A stretch of DNA of 64,000 nucleotides from Bacillota bacterium. GTDB lineage: Bacteria > Bacillota_E > Sulfobacillia > Sulfobacillales > JAIMBI01. Shown here in pieces: positions 28,901 through 37,622 of the stretch. The notes below the pieces were generated by a model that saw only the letters and a program-made list of their open reading frames with translations, did no database searches and was not told where the DNA came from. Every line of letters starts with the position of its first letter. Position 1 is the stretch's first letter. The stretch spans positions 136,777 through 200,776 of the forward strand of contig JAKARZ010000001.1 of assembly GCA_021828405.1 (NCBI GenBank), written 5' to 3'. The position numbers and the translations under genes were made by a program.

Positions 28901-29234
28901 GCAGATCGGGCAAGCGGTCGGGGTCGTGCACCAGCTGGTACAGCGTGATCAGCGTATGGGTTTTCCCTCCGCCATAGGTGAGTTCCAGTTGGCGGATGGC
29001 TTTGTCGCTCTGGCCGTGCAGCCGGAGCATCACATCCTTGACCAGATCGCGCAAATTGAATGTGGGATAGGTGAGGCTGAAAAACTCGACGGGGTCGCGA
29101 TATTGGATCGGGCCGCGGTTTCTCACCACGTCATAGAGGTCGGCGGCAAACCGAGCCAGCGTCAGCTCACCCGTCTTCACGTCGTCGCGGACCTGCACCA
29201 CATGGCGCCATGCCAAACTATTCGGCTTACTCAT
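25947..29234 (-). CDS. DUF499-family ATPase of a methyltransferase-associated defence operon
   Basis: This 1095-residue protein has a P-loop (LTYGGGKTHTLI) at residues 87-98, typical of DUF499/COG1483 AAA+ proteins. Downstream Walker B-like LATLVLVDEVLMYV precedes ALVVSLLASD. Near residue 1015 is a run of ten prolines, a flexible linker, followed by a 70-residue C-terminal helix-rich end. The start overlaps the methyltransferase stop (ATGA), so it is translationally coupled and last in the operon. DUF499 proteins recur with DUF1156 methyltransferases and SNF2-like helicases in bacterial and archaeal defence islands, where they are thought to supply NTPase activity for restriction. The exact mechanism is unknown. 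Confidence 0.8.
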   Translation of the reverse strand: MSKPNSLAWRHVVQVRDDVKTGELTLARFAADLYDVVRNRGPIQYRDPVEFFSLTYPTFNLRDLVKDVMLRLHGQSDKAIRQLELTYGGGKTHTLITLYQLVHDPDRLPDLPAVREFREHAGIALPRARVACLPFDKLDVERGMEIEDPAGRPRWLKQPWSVLAYQLAGDAGLALLHADGRPDERESAPAENLLVDLLSLPAQDGLATLVLVDEVLMYVREKVADHPEWRGRMQNFFQYLTQAVAKVPRCALVVSLLASDPRKNDLLGKELSSDLASVFRREQDHSVQPVEKDDVAEILRRQFFTPESVSDHGRFQAPIVAALKGIAAVDPATKREGGQAEERYKAHYPFHPDLTEVLYTKWTQLEGFQRTRGILRTFALALRDAEAWDDQLLISTNIFLAAPDAQELSDAARELAGVAATEDYDGKRQEWLTILPGELDKARRVQQETVGLSAREIEQAVMATFLHSQPIGQRAATRDLAVLIGSAGPDRIQLEKGLAGWADRSWFLDEEGLASGSGAELPKVWQLGSRPNLKQMHNDARTRVASHPDEIALRLLEEIGGTKLLTSGARASGAVVHLLPRSPADVEDDGAFHYAILGPEAVSASSDPSATAKRFLQETTSADRPRVYPNAVVLAVPDRSTLRTLHDRLEALLAWDLVEELLKSQAVDAGRLQRLKQYQSEVRQELPGLVAQTYSIVVSMGKDGAPSAFKLTVDSRRPLFEQIKQDNRARIQETAVSAEAILPGGPYDLWRAGDTARRLKDLVGAFASVPALPKMLNTEGIWDTVKQGMESGLIVLRAMRPDRSVRTWWRESIGSEEMRESSLEVVLPEAAELDHLAPPLLVPHQLPSLWPADGGLSRGHLHQYFSGTTVVDIAHDGFSESRAVPKVAERALDDAVTEAVQAGALWLVNGPVSLWGESVPAGVWTAMAKLYAPPTPVGVMDILPATIPMAWSNGASTGMAIAAALADSDRSLPWSVVRRALSEAHDAGLITLDADGLTWPVGAADAGRVRVGLRTSPPPPPPPPPPLPAGRMRSEQVLKAGELQDLADVIGELFQELAPWEPTLSVMLEVGAAIDPAKRARISELLRRVKGGWEL

Positions 29235-32200
29235 CGGCCTCCTCCATTCCCGCGAAGCGCGTTTGCTCTTGATTCAACGCCACACCGCGTCCCTGCAGAT
29301 GATTGCTCACGCTCTCCAAAATGGCGCGCTCGCGCCCGCCGACTTCAGCCAATTCAATCAGCGCCTGCAGCACCGGGGCCACCAGCATGTTGCGTCTAAG
29401 TCCGCGCCGGTCAATGGACCGGTCCACTTCCCCCACATCCCCCGTGGCCCAGAGTTGCATCACCCGGTGAAGCTGGTCGATGAGGGGCGCGGGCCGACCG
29501 GGGGGATCTTCCCCCAGCGTCTTCGCTCCCCGCTGATTCCACGGCTTCAAGCGGGCGGTTTCTCCCCCGCCACCACTGTCCCGATCCTCATCCGCGTCCG
29601 CCTCCTCGTCTTCGTCGCCGCCAAAGTCCCCGTCCAGGGTGTCTCCCTTCCCCCCGCTGGACGAACCCTTGCGGGCCACCACATCCCACGGCTTCACCAG
29701 GGCCCCGTCCGACAACCCGCAGGACACCGCATACAAGATGACCGAGCCAATGGGGGCGGGTTCCATCCCAAAGTCGTACCGGTGCAGCAAGTAGTACGTC
29801 GTGACGGCATCCAACCCGGCGGCGTCCGCCGCACCTTTCTCGCTCAAGACGCGGCCCACCACGAAGTCCACAACCAACCGCCGCACCTGCTGCAAAAACT
29901 CGGTCACCGTCATGAGGGAGCCTGGGCTGTTCGCCTTCCGCACCACCGGATGCTGCGAATACGCTTCCAGCGCCGGGCCGGTGGCGGCCCACACAAAGTC
30001 CGGTCCGCGGAGCCCCGCATCCCAATAGTCGCAGAGTCGCGTCGCCATCCGCGCCTGCATGGCCTCCAGTACCGTGCCATCCCACCCGGGAGGTGCGGTG
30101 CCGAAGCGCTTTCTGCACACCAGCCACACCGACGACGAGAGCGCCGCTGAGGACAGCGCGCGCGTCCGGTTGGACATCTCCGTCTGAATGGGCCAGCTGG
30201 CGTCCACGACGAACCCCGCCCGGATGATTGCGGACACCAGGGTTTCCCACGCATCCGGCTGCTTGTGGGCAAACACAATCACCAAGCGGCCCGTGGGGGC
30301 CAATGCCCGGTAGCTTTGCTCAAACGCCCTGAACATGCCTTCTTCGTACGCGTGCTTTGATGCCTCGTGGTCTCCCCCAAACCGGCTGGCATCGTCGATG
30401 AGCTCGCCATCCTCGGCGTCCTGGTCCCACTTCGGGCTCAGCGGCGCGCCAAATGCCTGGTCAAGCTCGGGCGACAAGCCATGGAGACTGCGGCGCAGCC
30501 ACACATAGAAAAAATCCATGAGGTCCGCATACGGGATGGCGTCGTAATACGGGGGGTCTGTCAGCACCACATCGACGCCCTGGTTCTCCGCAAGGGTTGC
30601 ACTGACCAGTCGCACCGATGGCGCGGGCACATCGGCAGTTGCCATCAAGGCGTGGCCCAGGAATCGCGTGACCCACTCCAATTGGCCCGCTAGACCCCCA
30701 CTGGTGTCACCGAGCGGATTCACCTCGGATAAATCCCATGTAATTGGCAGTCTAAATCCGGCAAACGTGTGCGTGATCGTCTCTCGGCCAATATGCCAGT
30801 TGCACACCGCACTCCCGTAATCAGCCACTCGGTCCATGGCGGCCGCCAAATACGCCGATATGGCCTCCATCCACTCGGGGGGGTAGTTTTGCGCGGCCGC
30901 CTCGCTACGGAGATCTTGGATGGCATTCGTGATCGCGCCCAACGCCAGCAGCTGCCGTGGGGTGAACAACTTGGACCAGCGATCAAATCCAAATCCATCC
31001 ACCGAAAACGCTCGACTGGCACCGGATCCGCCCCGAGGTGTGGGCTCATGCGGCACGCCAAAGGGCACGCGCGAGAAGACGCGGTCCAATTCGCGGGCAG
31101 CCGCCTCGGCTCGCTCCATCTCCAAGGGGGTTGGCACACGGTACTCCTTGCCCTTCGCCCCGTCGACAATGACCGCCGTCATGACGGTGCCCAGCCTGCC
31201 AGCCCGGCCCTCCAGCCTCAGGTCCTCCATCGTCATGATGGTCGTACACACCGGGCAGGTGGCGCCTGACCGGGACATGGTTCCTTGACCGAGCTGCTTG
31301 TCGCGCTGCTTGCGTTGGGCCGCGCTGCCGGTTGAGAGCGGGACCGACCCGTCGATGTCAAAGTCCACGCCGGTGCGGTCAGCGCGGGGGGCTACCGTGA
31401 GGAGCACACGCTTGGCGTCTTTCTTGACCAGCCACTTGGTCTTCAGCAGCGGGAGTGTGGCGCGGCAGTTCTTGCACGTGACCGTGCGCGCCCAGAGATA
31501 CGCCACCGTCGGCTTTCCGTCGATGGTGGGGTAGAACTCTTGGAGTTCACTGCGGACACGGTCCAGCAGCCACTGTCCCCAGGCGCGGACGTGCCAGGAC
31601 AGGTCCGCGTCCGGGACTTGCAGAAATTCCAATTGATCGGGGTTGGCCGGCGTCGAGCGTCCCTTGCCTGGGGTCTGGTGGGACCCGGCCCGATGTTTGG
31701 CCCACGCCGCCTGAAACTCGGGCGACTTCAGCGCGAAGTCCGGCAGCGGCCGTGTCTGACCGGAAAACCGCTGCGGGTATTCCAGCGTGCACTTGAGGAC
31801 AAACCACGCCACCGGGTTGATGTCGCCCGCCGCCACCTCGCAGCCGAGCCGCATGGCTTCAAACGGGATGGCGCCTCCCCCCGCAAACGGATCCAACACC
31901 CTCGGCGCCCGTCCCCCATACGCGGCCCGAATTTGCTCGCGGAACCACGCCACGTCGGGATGGGATTCCCGTCCCCAGTGCAAAATGCCGCCGGTCGTTT
32001 CTTCCTTAATCTTTCCGGACTGCTTGTTGGGGCGGCGAACCACCGTGCCGCCAAGTTTTGCAATCAAATCCTTCCGCGCGGCTGCCGAGCCGGGGTCCGG
32101 CAGCAGCGTGGCGATAAGCGCGGCGCGTGCGGCCGCCAGGGGCCGCCGCGCCGGCCAGATGTGCAGGGTCGAAATGTGTCCGTGGCGGACACTCTTTTCA

Positions 32201-32268
32201 TGGACCGAGTCGAGGGACGCCTGCTTCAAGGGAAACGCCGTCTCGATTAAACGCCGGTCCTCGTCCAT
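29227..32268 (-). CDS. DUF1156 (COG1743) DNA adenine-type methyltransferase with zinc ribbon
   Basis: This 1013-residue protein has the DUF1156 N-terminus (IETAFPLKQASLDSVHEKSV, HISTLHIWPARRPLAAARA). SAM-binding motif I (VLDPFAGGGAIPFEA) is near residue 125. Two CxxC pairs (CKNCRA, CPVCTT) form a probable zinc ribbon near 270-340. The catalytic DPPY motif is at 571-574, followed by the YADLMDFFYVWLRR segment seen in COG1743 proteins. DPPY indicates N6-adenine or N4-cytosine modification. An acidic, low-complexity stretch (GGDEDEEADADEDRDSGGGG) separates the C-terminal domain. It should mark host DNA so that the associated helicase and ATPase act only on unmodified DNA. It lies 45 bases after the helicase gene and overlaps the DUF499 gene. 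Confidence 0.85.
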   Translation of the reverse strand: MDEDRRLIETAFPLKQASLDSVHEKSVRHGHISTLHIWPARRPLAAARAALIATLLPDPGSAAARKDLIAKLGGTVVRRPNKQSGKIKEETTGGILHWGRESHPDVAWFREQIRAAYGGRAPRVLDPFAGGGAIPFEAMRLGCEVAAGDINPVAWFVLKCTLEYPQRFSGQTRPLPDFALKSPEFQAAWAKHRAGSHQTPGKGRSTPANPDQLEFLQVPDADLSWHVRAWGQWLLDRVRSELQEFYPTIDGKPTVAYLWARTVTCKNCRATLPLLKTKWLVKKDAKRVLLTVAPRADRTGVDFDIDGSVPLSTGSAAQRKQRDKQLGQGTMSRSGATCPVCTTIMTMEDLRLEGRAGRLGTVMTAVIVDGAKGKEYRVPTPLEMERAEAAARELDRVFSRVPFGVPHEPTPRGGSGASRAFSVDGFGFDRWSKLFTPRQLLALGAITNAIQDLRSEAAAQNYPPEWMEAISAYLAAAMDRVADYGSAVCNWHIGRETITHTFAGFRLPITWDLSEVNPLGDTSGGLAGQLEWVTRFLGHALMATADVPAPSVRLVSATLAENQGVDVVLTDPPYYDAIPYADLMDFFYVWLRRSLHGLSPELDQAFGAPLSPKWDQDAEDGELIDDASRFGGDHEASKHAYEEGMFRAFEQSYRALAPTGRLVIVFAHKQPDAWETLVSAIIRAGFVVDASWPIQTEMSNRTRALSSAALSSSVWLVCRKRFGTAPPGWDGTVLEAMQARMATRLCDYWDAGLRGPDFVWAATGPALEAYSQHPVVRKANSPGSLMTVTEFLQQVRRLVVDFVVGRVLSEKGAADAAGLDAVTTYYLLHRYDFGMEPAPIGSVILYAVSCGLSDGALVKPWDVVARKGSSSGGKGDTLDGDFGGDEDEEADADEDRDSGGGGETARLKPWNQRGAKTLGEDPPGRPAPLIDQLHRVMQLWATGDVGEVDRSIDRRGLRRNMLVAPVLQALIELAEVGGRERAILESVSNHLQGRGVALNQEQTRFAGMEEADE

Positions 32269-32313
32269 GCTGGCTCACGCCTTTCTGTCGTCTTCCCACA
32301 TATCCGTTGGCGG

Positions 32314-35300
32314 CTATCCGACACGCTCGGCGGCCCGCACCAGGTCCGCCGGCTCGATGGTGACCCCGCCCCCGGTGTGCGCGAGCAACCGTCCGAAGGG
32401 ATCGGGCACCTGCAAGAGGCGCGGAGCGGCTGACCCACAGTGCCACACCACGTACAGCCAGTACCGGTCCCGCTGGGTGCAGGCCGTCGCCCATTCGTTG
32501 TCCGAAACGCGCACCTCCCCCCGGGACGCCCGCCCCTTGACCTCGACGGCACGCTCGCGGCCATCCGGGTGTCGGGCCCACACGTCGAATCCAGGCCACT
32601 GCTGCAACCCTGCCGCAGTAGCGCGCGCCGGCGTGGAGACGTCCGTCACGGCAAACCCCTCTCGCTCCAAGGCACTCACAGCCACCGCCATGGCTACTCT
32701 TTCGACATCGGCGGTGAATTGTTCCTGCACGGCCGGGTCCTCGCTGGGCACCACCAAGGCATGGGCCACCCACCGGACGGGCCCGAGCGCCAAACCCTCG
32801 GGTTCCTCGCGCAGGCGGCTCTTGATGTCGGCTTGTTCGCGATCCAAGTTCTCCTGGCGCCGTTTCGTGATGGCCAACCGCCCTTCGGCGCCCATCTCCC
32901 CCGCCCGCACGCTCTTGGTGAGCTTGGACCGCTGGGTGGCCAGGTGCGCCTCCAGGATCCGATACCCCGCGTCCACCTGTGCAAGCTCTGCGGCCGCCTG
33001 GCGTCGGGCCGCCTCTTGCATCGGGCCCAGCCAGTTCGCCATCAGGTGTTGGCGGACGTACGCGGCCGCCGCATCCCGGTGGGATTCCGCCTGAGCCGCC
33101 CACCCGAGCGATGCTGCCGGAATGCCGTGACGGGGCTGCAGGAGCAGCAGCTGTTCCACCCCTGCCATGGCCAAGCGCCCGTCTTGCCACTGCTCCACCC
33201 CCACCAGGCGGGTCTCGACCGGCTGGGTCCCCCCTCCAGGGGAACGCTCCTGAACCACGCGCACTTCCCCCACGTGCAGCACGTAGGGCTCTTGGGCCTC
33301 GGGGTCTACAAAGACGCCCCCGCGGCGGGCTTCATCACCGTAGGTGTCCACCGCCCATCGACACAGGGCATCAAAGAACGGCTCGCCGGGATGGAGATAC
33401 CCCGCCTTGGCACCTTCGTCGGGCTTGCTGAGGGTCCAACGGTGGCGCGCTCCTGGGGGGTACCGGTCCAGATCCGGCGCCAGCTGGCGGAGCGCGCCGG
33501 GTGTTCGCGCGTAAAGCCCGAAGGCCCCGTCCAAATCGCCTGTCCGCTCCAACCCCAGCAGCGGTATCGCGCGCTCCAGAAAGTGCCGCACGTAGCCGGG
33601 CAGCAGCCGCTGATACCCTTCGGCCTGCCACCGGGCACGCTCTTCCGGCAGGCGGGCCACCACATCCCCCGCCGGGGGCAACACCGCGTCGGACGCCGCC
33701 AGCACGGCTTTGGTGCCGTCCACCGTGAGCCGCTCGGCGACGGCGGCCTCAAGCGCTCGGTCATCCACCGCCGCCAGCAGCAGGTCACGCAGAGACCAAC
33801 CCGCGAGCTGGCGGCCGATCACGTCAAAAACCTTGTCCGAGTTGAGCTCCTCACGTATGAGGTCCAACTTGTCCAAAAGCGTTTTCAGCACCCGCCCCTC
33901 CCGGGTGTTGTCTGCCACCAGATTGAAGATCAGGACGGGGTCGTGCCGCTGCTTGTAGCGGTGAACGCGGCCCATGCGCTGCTCCAGTCGCGCGGGGTTC
34001 CACGGAATGTCGTAATTGACCATCACCCAGCAAAATTGCAGGTTGATGCCTTCCCCGGCGGCGTCGGTCGCCAGCAAGATGTCGGCCCCGCCCTGGTGTG
34101 CGGGTCGACGAAACGTTTCGACCTGGACCTCACGGTCCCCGTACGGCATGCCGCCGTGAATTTGCGCCAGCCGCCCGGTATAGCCCAGCGCCTCCAGGCG
34201 GCTCACGAGGAACCGGAGCGTGTCGCGATGCTCGGTGAAGACGATAAGCTTCTCGCCGCGAAACTTGGGGTCGCGCACCAGTTCCCGGAGGCGGCGGAAC
34301 TTGGCCTCGTCGTCTCCGTCCAGCACCTGTTGCGCCAACGCCATCAAGCCGGCCACCTCGGCGCGCTCCTGGCGTAACTCGGGCAGGGACGCCGCCAGCA
34401 ACAACCCCCCGACCGCGTCCTCCTCCGCCTCATGGCCCTCGCGCTCGCCCTGGCTCGCCTCGTCGTCGCCCGTCTTCGTGTCGAACGGGTCGCCCAACAA
34501 CCGTCCCTGCTCGCGTTGCACGGCGGATATGTTTAAGCGCCCGGCTTCGGCCGCCCGGATGTACTCCGCCAGTTTTGCATCGCGCCGACTTAAGGACTCG
34601 CGCAGGGCAAACGCGGAGCTGGCCAGCCGGCGCTGGAACACCCCCATGGCGAGTCGCGCCGCCGACGAGTTGAGGACGGCCGCCCGGTTGTAGGACTCTT
34701 GAATGTATTCGGTGGTGCGCGCGTACAGTTGCTGCTCAAGCGGGGACAGGGGATACGAGACGGTGGTGGACTCCCGCGTCGGGTAGAGCCGCCTGCCGTC
34801 GAACGTGACCATCTCTTCTTTGGTGCGGCGTATATAGTGCTGCTGGCGAAGCGCCTCGGGATACGTTTCCATGGCGTCCGGCGTCGGCAGCGCATGCGGC
34901 TCCAAAAGGTGCCACAGGGCGAAATAGGGATAGGACTTCCCCATGTGGGGCGTGGCGGTCAGCAGCAACAGGTGATGCGCCGTCCAGCCCAGGTGGTCGC
35001 CATGGGGCTCTGCCCCCGCAAGCTTCTCCGCCAACTGATACCGGTGGGTCTTGGAGATGCTACCGTCCGCCGCCTGGTCGGCGGCCAGCTTGTGGGCCTC
35101 GTCAAACACCACCAGCTCGTAGGGCAGGACCCCTGGACCCCACAGCGCCTCCTGCATGGCGTCGCCCGTGAGCGTATCCAAACTCACGATGACCTGGTCG
35201 CTGTCTTGCCCCACAAAAGGGTTGCCCCCCCGCAAGTCGCCACCCGAGACGATGCGAAAGGGCAGACGGAACAACTGCTGCAGCTCCCGCTGCCAGTTGC

Positions 35301-35646
35301 CCACCAGCCCTGCCGGCGGAACGATCAAGATGCGGCGCAGCCGGCCGCGCGCCAGCATCTCGCGCACGTAGAGGCCGGTCATGATCGTCTTGCCCGCGCC
35401 GGCATCGTCCGCCAAGAGAAACCGCAGCCGCGCCTGTGGCAGCATCGCGTCGTACACCGCCACCCGCTGGTGCGGCAGCGGGTCGATCAGGGACGTCTCG
35501 GTCGCAAAGGTGGGGTTCACCATATACCCATGCGCCAACAGCTCCGCGTCGACGATGGCCTGAACCACTTCCGGCCGTGCCTGGAAGTCCAGCCGGGGCT
35601 CTGTCGTGACCGCCACCTCCGCGCCGCCGTAGGAACCGTTCTTCAT
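32314..35646 (-). CDS. SNF2/DEAD-type helicase with DUF3883-like C-terminal domain
   Basis: This 1110-residue protein has Walker A AGAGKT at residues 82-87 and a DEAH box (VVFDEAHKL) near 180. The helicase C-terminal half is present (LIVFTEHRDTLRFLVSRLEA, TDAAGEGINLQFC, NPARLEQRMGRVHRYKQ, motif VI R-Q-RVHR style). After a long helical region the last 130 residues (VTDVSTPARATAAGLQQWPG, FDVWARHPDGRERAVEVKGR) match DUF3883, which has a nuclease-like fold. It precedes the methyltransferase in the operon. Helicase followed by adenine methyltransferase also recalls the drmD-drmMI order of class 1 DISARM, but drmA, drmB and drmC homologues are not in this operon. The helicase call is firm; the system name is open. 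Confidence 0.8.
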   Translation of the reverse strand: MKNGSYGGAEVAVTTEPRLDFQARPEVVQAIVDAELLAHGYMVNPTFATETSLIDPLPHQRVAVYDAMLPQARLRFLLADDAGAGKTIMTGLYVREMLARGRLRRILIVPPAGLVGNWQRELQQLFRLPFRIVSGGDLRGGNPFVGQDSDQVIVSLDTLTGDAMQEALWGPGVLPYELVVFDEAHKLAADQAADGSISKTHRYQLAEKLAGAEPHGDHLGWTAHHLLLLTATPHMGKSYPYFALWHLLEPHALPTPDAMETYPEALRQQHYIRRTKEEMVTFDGRRLYPTRESTTVSYPLSPLEQQLYARTTEYIQESYNRAAVLNSSAARLAMGVFQRRLASSAFALRESLSRRDAKLAEYIRAAEAGRLNISAVQREQGRLLGDPFDTKTGDDEASQGEREGHEAEEDAVGGLLLAASLPELRQERAEVAGLMALAQQVLDGDDEAKFRRLRELVRDPKFRGEKLIVFTEHRDTLRFLVSRLEALGYTGRLAQIHGGMPYGDREVQVETFRRPAHQGGADILLATDAAGEGINLQFCWVMVNYDIPWNPARLEQRMGRVHRYKQRHDPVLIFNLVADNTREGRVLKTLLDKLDLIREELNSDKVFDVIGRQLAGWSLRDLLLAAVDDRALEAAVAERLTVDGTKAVLAASDAVLPPAGDVVARLPEERARWQAEGYQRLLPGYVRHFLERAIPLLGLERTGDLDGAFGLYARTPGALRQLAPDLDRYPPGARHRWTLSKPDEGAKAGYLHPGEPFFDALCRWAVDTYGDEARRGGVFVDPEAQEPYVLHVGEVRVVQERSPGGGTQPVETRLVGVEQWQDGRLAMAGVEQLLLLQPRHGIPAASLGWAAQAESHRDAAAAYVRQHLMANWLGPMQEAARRQAAAELAQVDAGYRILEAHLATQRSKLTKSVRAGEMGAEGRLAITKRRQENLDREQADIKSRLREEPEGLALGPVRWVAHALVVPSEDPAVQEQFTADVERVAMAVAVSALEREGFAVTDVSTPARATAAGLQQWPGFDVWARHPDGRERAVEVKGRASRGEVRVSDNEWATACTQRDRYWLYVVWHCGSAAPRLLQVPDPFGRLLAHTGGGVTIEPADLVRAAERVG

Positions 35647-35712
35647 CCGTCGCCCCCATGTGGAGTCATCATTCTTGACCGCGCCTGCATTCCCGGGTCT
35701 CGAGGCCCCTAC

Positions 35713-36147
35713 CTACGGCGTCCGGTACTTGACCGGAACCACCTCGGCGCCGTTCTTGTTCTTGATGGGGGTGTTCGACGTGCAGTAAAACTCGCACGAG
35801 CCCAGCTGCTGAACAAAGAGCCAGCCCACCTCCTCGTTGAACGGCGCGGCAGCACCGAACGTGAAGTGCTGCCCGTCCGCGGCAAACACGTGGCAATCGC
35901 GCATGGCCCCGTTGGATGCTGGCGCTTGGGCCACCAACACGGTGCCGTCCGAAAACACGAACGTGCCGTTTTGCTCTGGAAAGTCGAAGACCGGCTGGCC
36001 ATCCATCCAAAAGTGCGGATCGCCCTCGATTCGATAATGATGGTTGCAGGGACCGTTCCCCCGTGGCCTGATTGTCATGTCGGCCGCCCCCCACGTGAAT
36101 GTCCAGTGGTCGGTCTCGACGGTGTTAGGATCCACTCTGCGCGACAT
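35713..36147 (-). CDS. Small GDPH-motif protein of unknown function
   Basis: From the ATG at 36147, with GGGAG upstream, it is 144 residues. A longer frame starts at 36249. The core IEGDPHFWMDGQPVFDFPEQ followed by NGTFVFSDGTVLVAQAP recalls the GDPHF...DG...FDF pattern of von Willebrand factor D-like and related beta-rich domains. Two cysteines sit close together near the C-terminus (CEFYC). It lies 66 bases upstream of the helicase gene on the same strand and could be the first gene of the defence operon or an unrelated neighbour. No family is assigned with confidence. Confidence 0.55.
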   Translation of the reverse strand: MSRRVDPNTVETDHWTFTWGAADMTIRPRGNGPCNHHYRIEGDPHFWMDGQPVFDFPEQNGTFVFSDGTVLVAQAPASNGAMRDCHVFAADGQHFTFGAAAPFNEEVGWLFVQQLGSCEFYCTSNTPIKNKNGAEVVPVKYRTP

Positions 36148-36467
36148 GCGGTTCTCCCATCCCTTCGTGGCCTTCTTCCCTGGCCGTGCCAACCTCAGGC
36201 ACCCCGTGGTGGCGCAGGTCGCAAGACCCACAACACCCACAGTGGTCATAATTCGACATCAGATCCCATGACTCCTTCCTCACGGCAGCGGGTGTGGCGC
36301 CGGAGGCACCTGGGGAAGGCGGACTACCGGCACGGAGTGTCTTCTTTATTGAAGGCCGACGAGCATCATCCCCAGGATGCGTGTAGAATGAGGTCTGACT
36401 CCAATGAGAGACGCCTTGACGACACCTGTGATTTGCCCCACCCCGCTTGTCACGAGGGGAGCCAACC

Positions 36468-37622
36468 ATGATGACCAGGGTAGCGGTGAGCTCGGCGACG
36501 CTGGACTGGGCCATCGAACGATCGGGGAAGAGCATTTCGAACCTCGAGAAGCGCTTTCCCTACTTGGACGACTGGCGTTCCGGGACAAAGAATCCGACGC
36601 TGAACCAGTTGCGGCAGTTTGCCCAAACGACCTTCACGCCGTTGGGATACCTTTTTGTGGAGGTTCCCCTCACGGAGAGACTTCCGTTGCCGTATTTCCG
36701 CACACCAGACGGTTCAGCGCCCTTGTCCCCCAGTGCCAATCTCCTGGACACCGTCTTCGCAATGCAGCAGCGGCAAGCGTGGGCACGAGAGTATCTTTGG
36801 GAGCAGGGCCAGCGCGCGGTGCCACTGGTCGGCTGTGCCCAGATGGGCGAGCCCCCCGGCGCAACGGCGAGCCGCCTTAGAGCCCAGCTGGGCCTGGATG
36901 GCGGGTGGGCACACGATCAGGCGACCTGGGGGCAGGCCCTGCGCCACCTGATTGACGTGCTGGAGGCTCATCGGGTCATGGTGGTCGTCAACGGGGTGGT
37001 GGGCAACAACACCCGACGAACCTTAAGCGTGTCGGAGTTCCGCGGCTTCGCACTGTCTGACGACCTGGCGCCCTTGTTGTTCGTGAACGGCGCCGACGCC
37101 AAGGGCGCGCAGCTGTTCACTATCGCACATGAAGTGGCCCATCTGGCGTTTGGGAGGAGTGCCGCGTTCGACCTCCGGAACCTGCTGCCGGCCGACGATC
37201 CCACCGAACGTGCCTGCAATGACGTGGCGGCCGAGTTTCTCGTCCCCTCGGGTCTGCTGCGGTCCTACTGGAACAAGGTCCGGGACCAAGAAGACTGGGT
37301 CGGGCTTGTCGCCCGCCAGTTCAAAGTGAGCCGCATGGTCGCGATGCGCCGGGCACTGGATCTGACTCTCATTGACCGAAGCCAGTTCTTTCGGTTGTAC
37401 AACGAGGAGTCGCAGCGGGAGCGGTCCACGCGCAAGCCCACGGGTGGCGACTTCACGGCCATGCAGCGCTATCGGGTGGGCGCGCTCTTTGGACGTCTGG
37501 TGGCCTCCGCCGCGCTGGAGGGGGCCATCCCCTACACCGAGGCGTTTGCACTGACCGGCCTCAGTGGGAGCACCTTCGACCGATTTGTGGCATCGCTCCC
37601 CCACGCGGGAGGACGGCCGTGA
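36468..37622 (+). CDS. HTH (XRE-like) - ImmA/IrrE metallopeptidase antitoxin/regulator
   Basis: This 384-residue protein starts at ATG 36468, with GAGGGGAG 7 bases upstream. An N-terminal helix-turn-helix-like region (LDWAIERSGKSISNLEKRFP, LDDWRSGTKNPTLNQLRQFA) is followed by the ImmA/IrrE (COG2856) zinc peptidase domain. Its HEVAH motif is at 221-225 inside FTIAHEVAHLAFG, with AAEFLVP further on. Proteins of this architecture commonly pair with a downstream PIN-like toxin and act as antitoxin and repressor; others cleave phage or mobile-element repressors. Its stop overlaps the DUF4411 start (GTGA), which strongly supports a two-gene toxin-antitoxin unit beside the defence operons. Confidence 0.85.
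   Translation: MMTRVAVSSATLDWAIERSGKSISNLEKRFPYLDDWRSGTKNPTLNQLRQFAQTTFTPLGYLFVEVPLTERLPLPYFRTPDGSAPLSPSANLLDTVFAMQQRQAWAREYLWEQGQRAVPLVGCAQMGEPPGATASRLRAQLGLDGGWAHDQATWGQALRHLIDVLEAHRVMVVVNGVVGNNTRRTLSVSEFRGFALSDDLAPLLFVNGADAKGAQLFTIAHEVAHLAFGRSAAFDLRNLLPADDPTERACNDVAAEFLVPSGLLRSYWNKVRDQEDWVGLVARQFKVSRMVAMRRALDLTLIDRSQFFRLYNEESQRERSTRKPTGGDFTAMQRYRVGALFGRLVASAALEGAIPYTEAFALTGLSGSTFDRFVASLPHAGGRP

Noticed and set aside
29263..30150. + strand frames opposite the DUF1156/DUF499 operon
   Set aside because: Shadow frames; the minus strand carries the methyltransferase and P-loop motifs.
36125..36249. Cys-rich short frame starting near 36260 on the minus strand (YDHCGCCGSCDLRHHG)
   Set aside because: It overlaps the N-terminal extension of the GDPH gene in another frame and has only a weak start signal; possible but not supportable.
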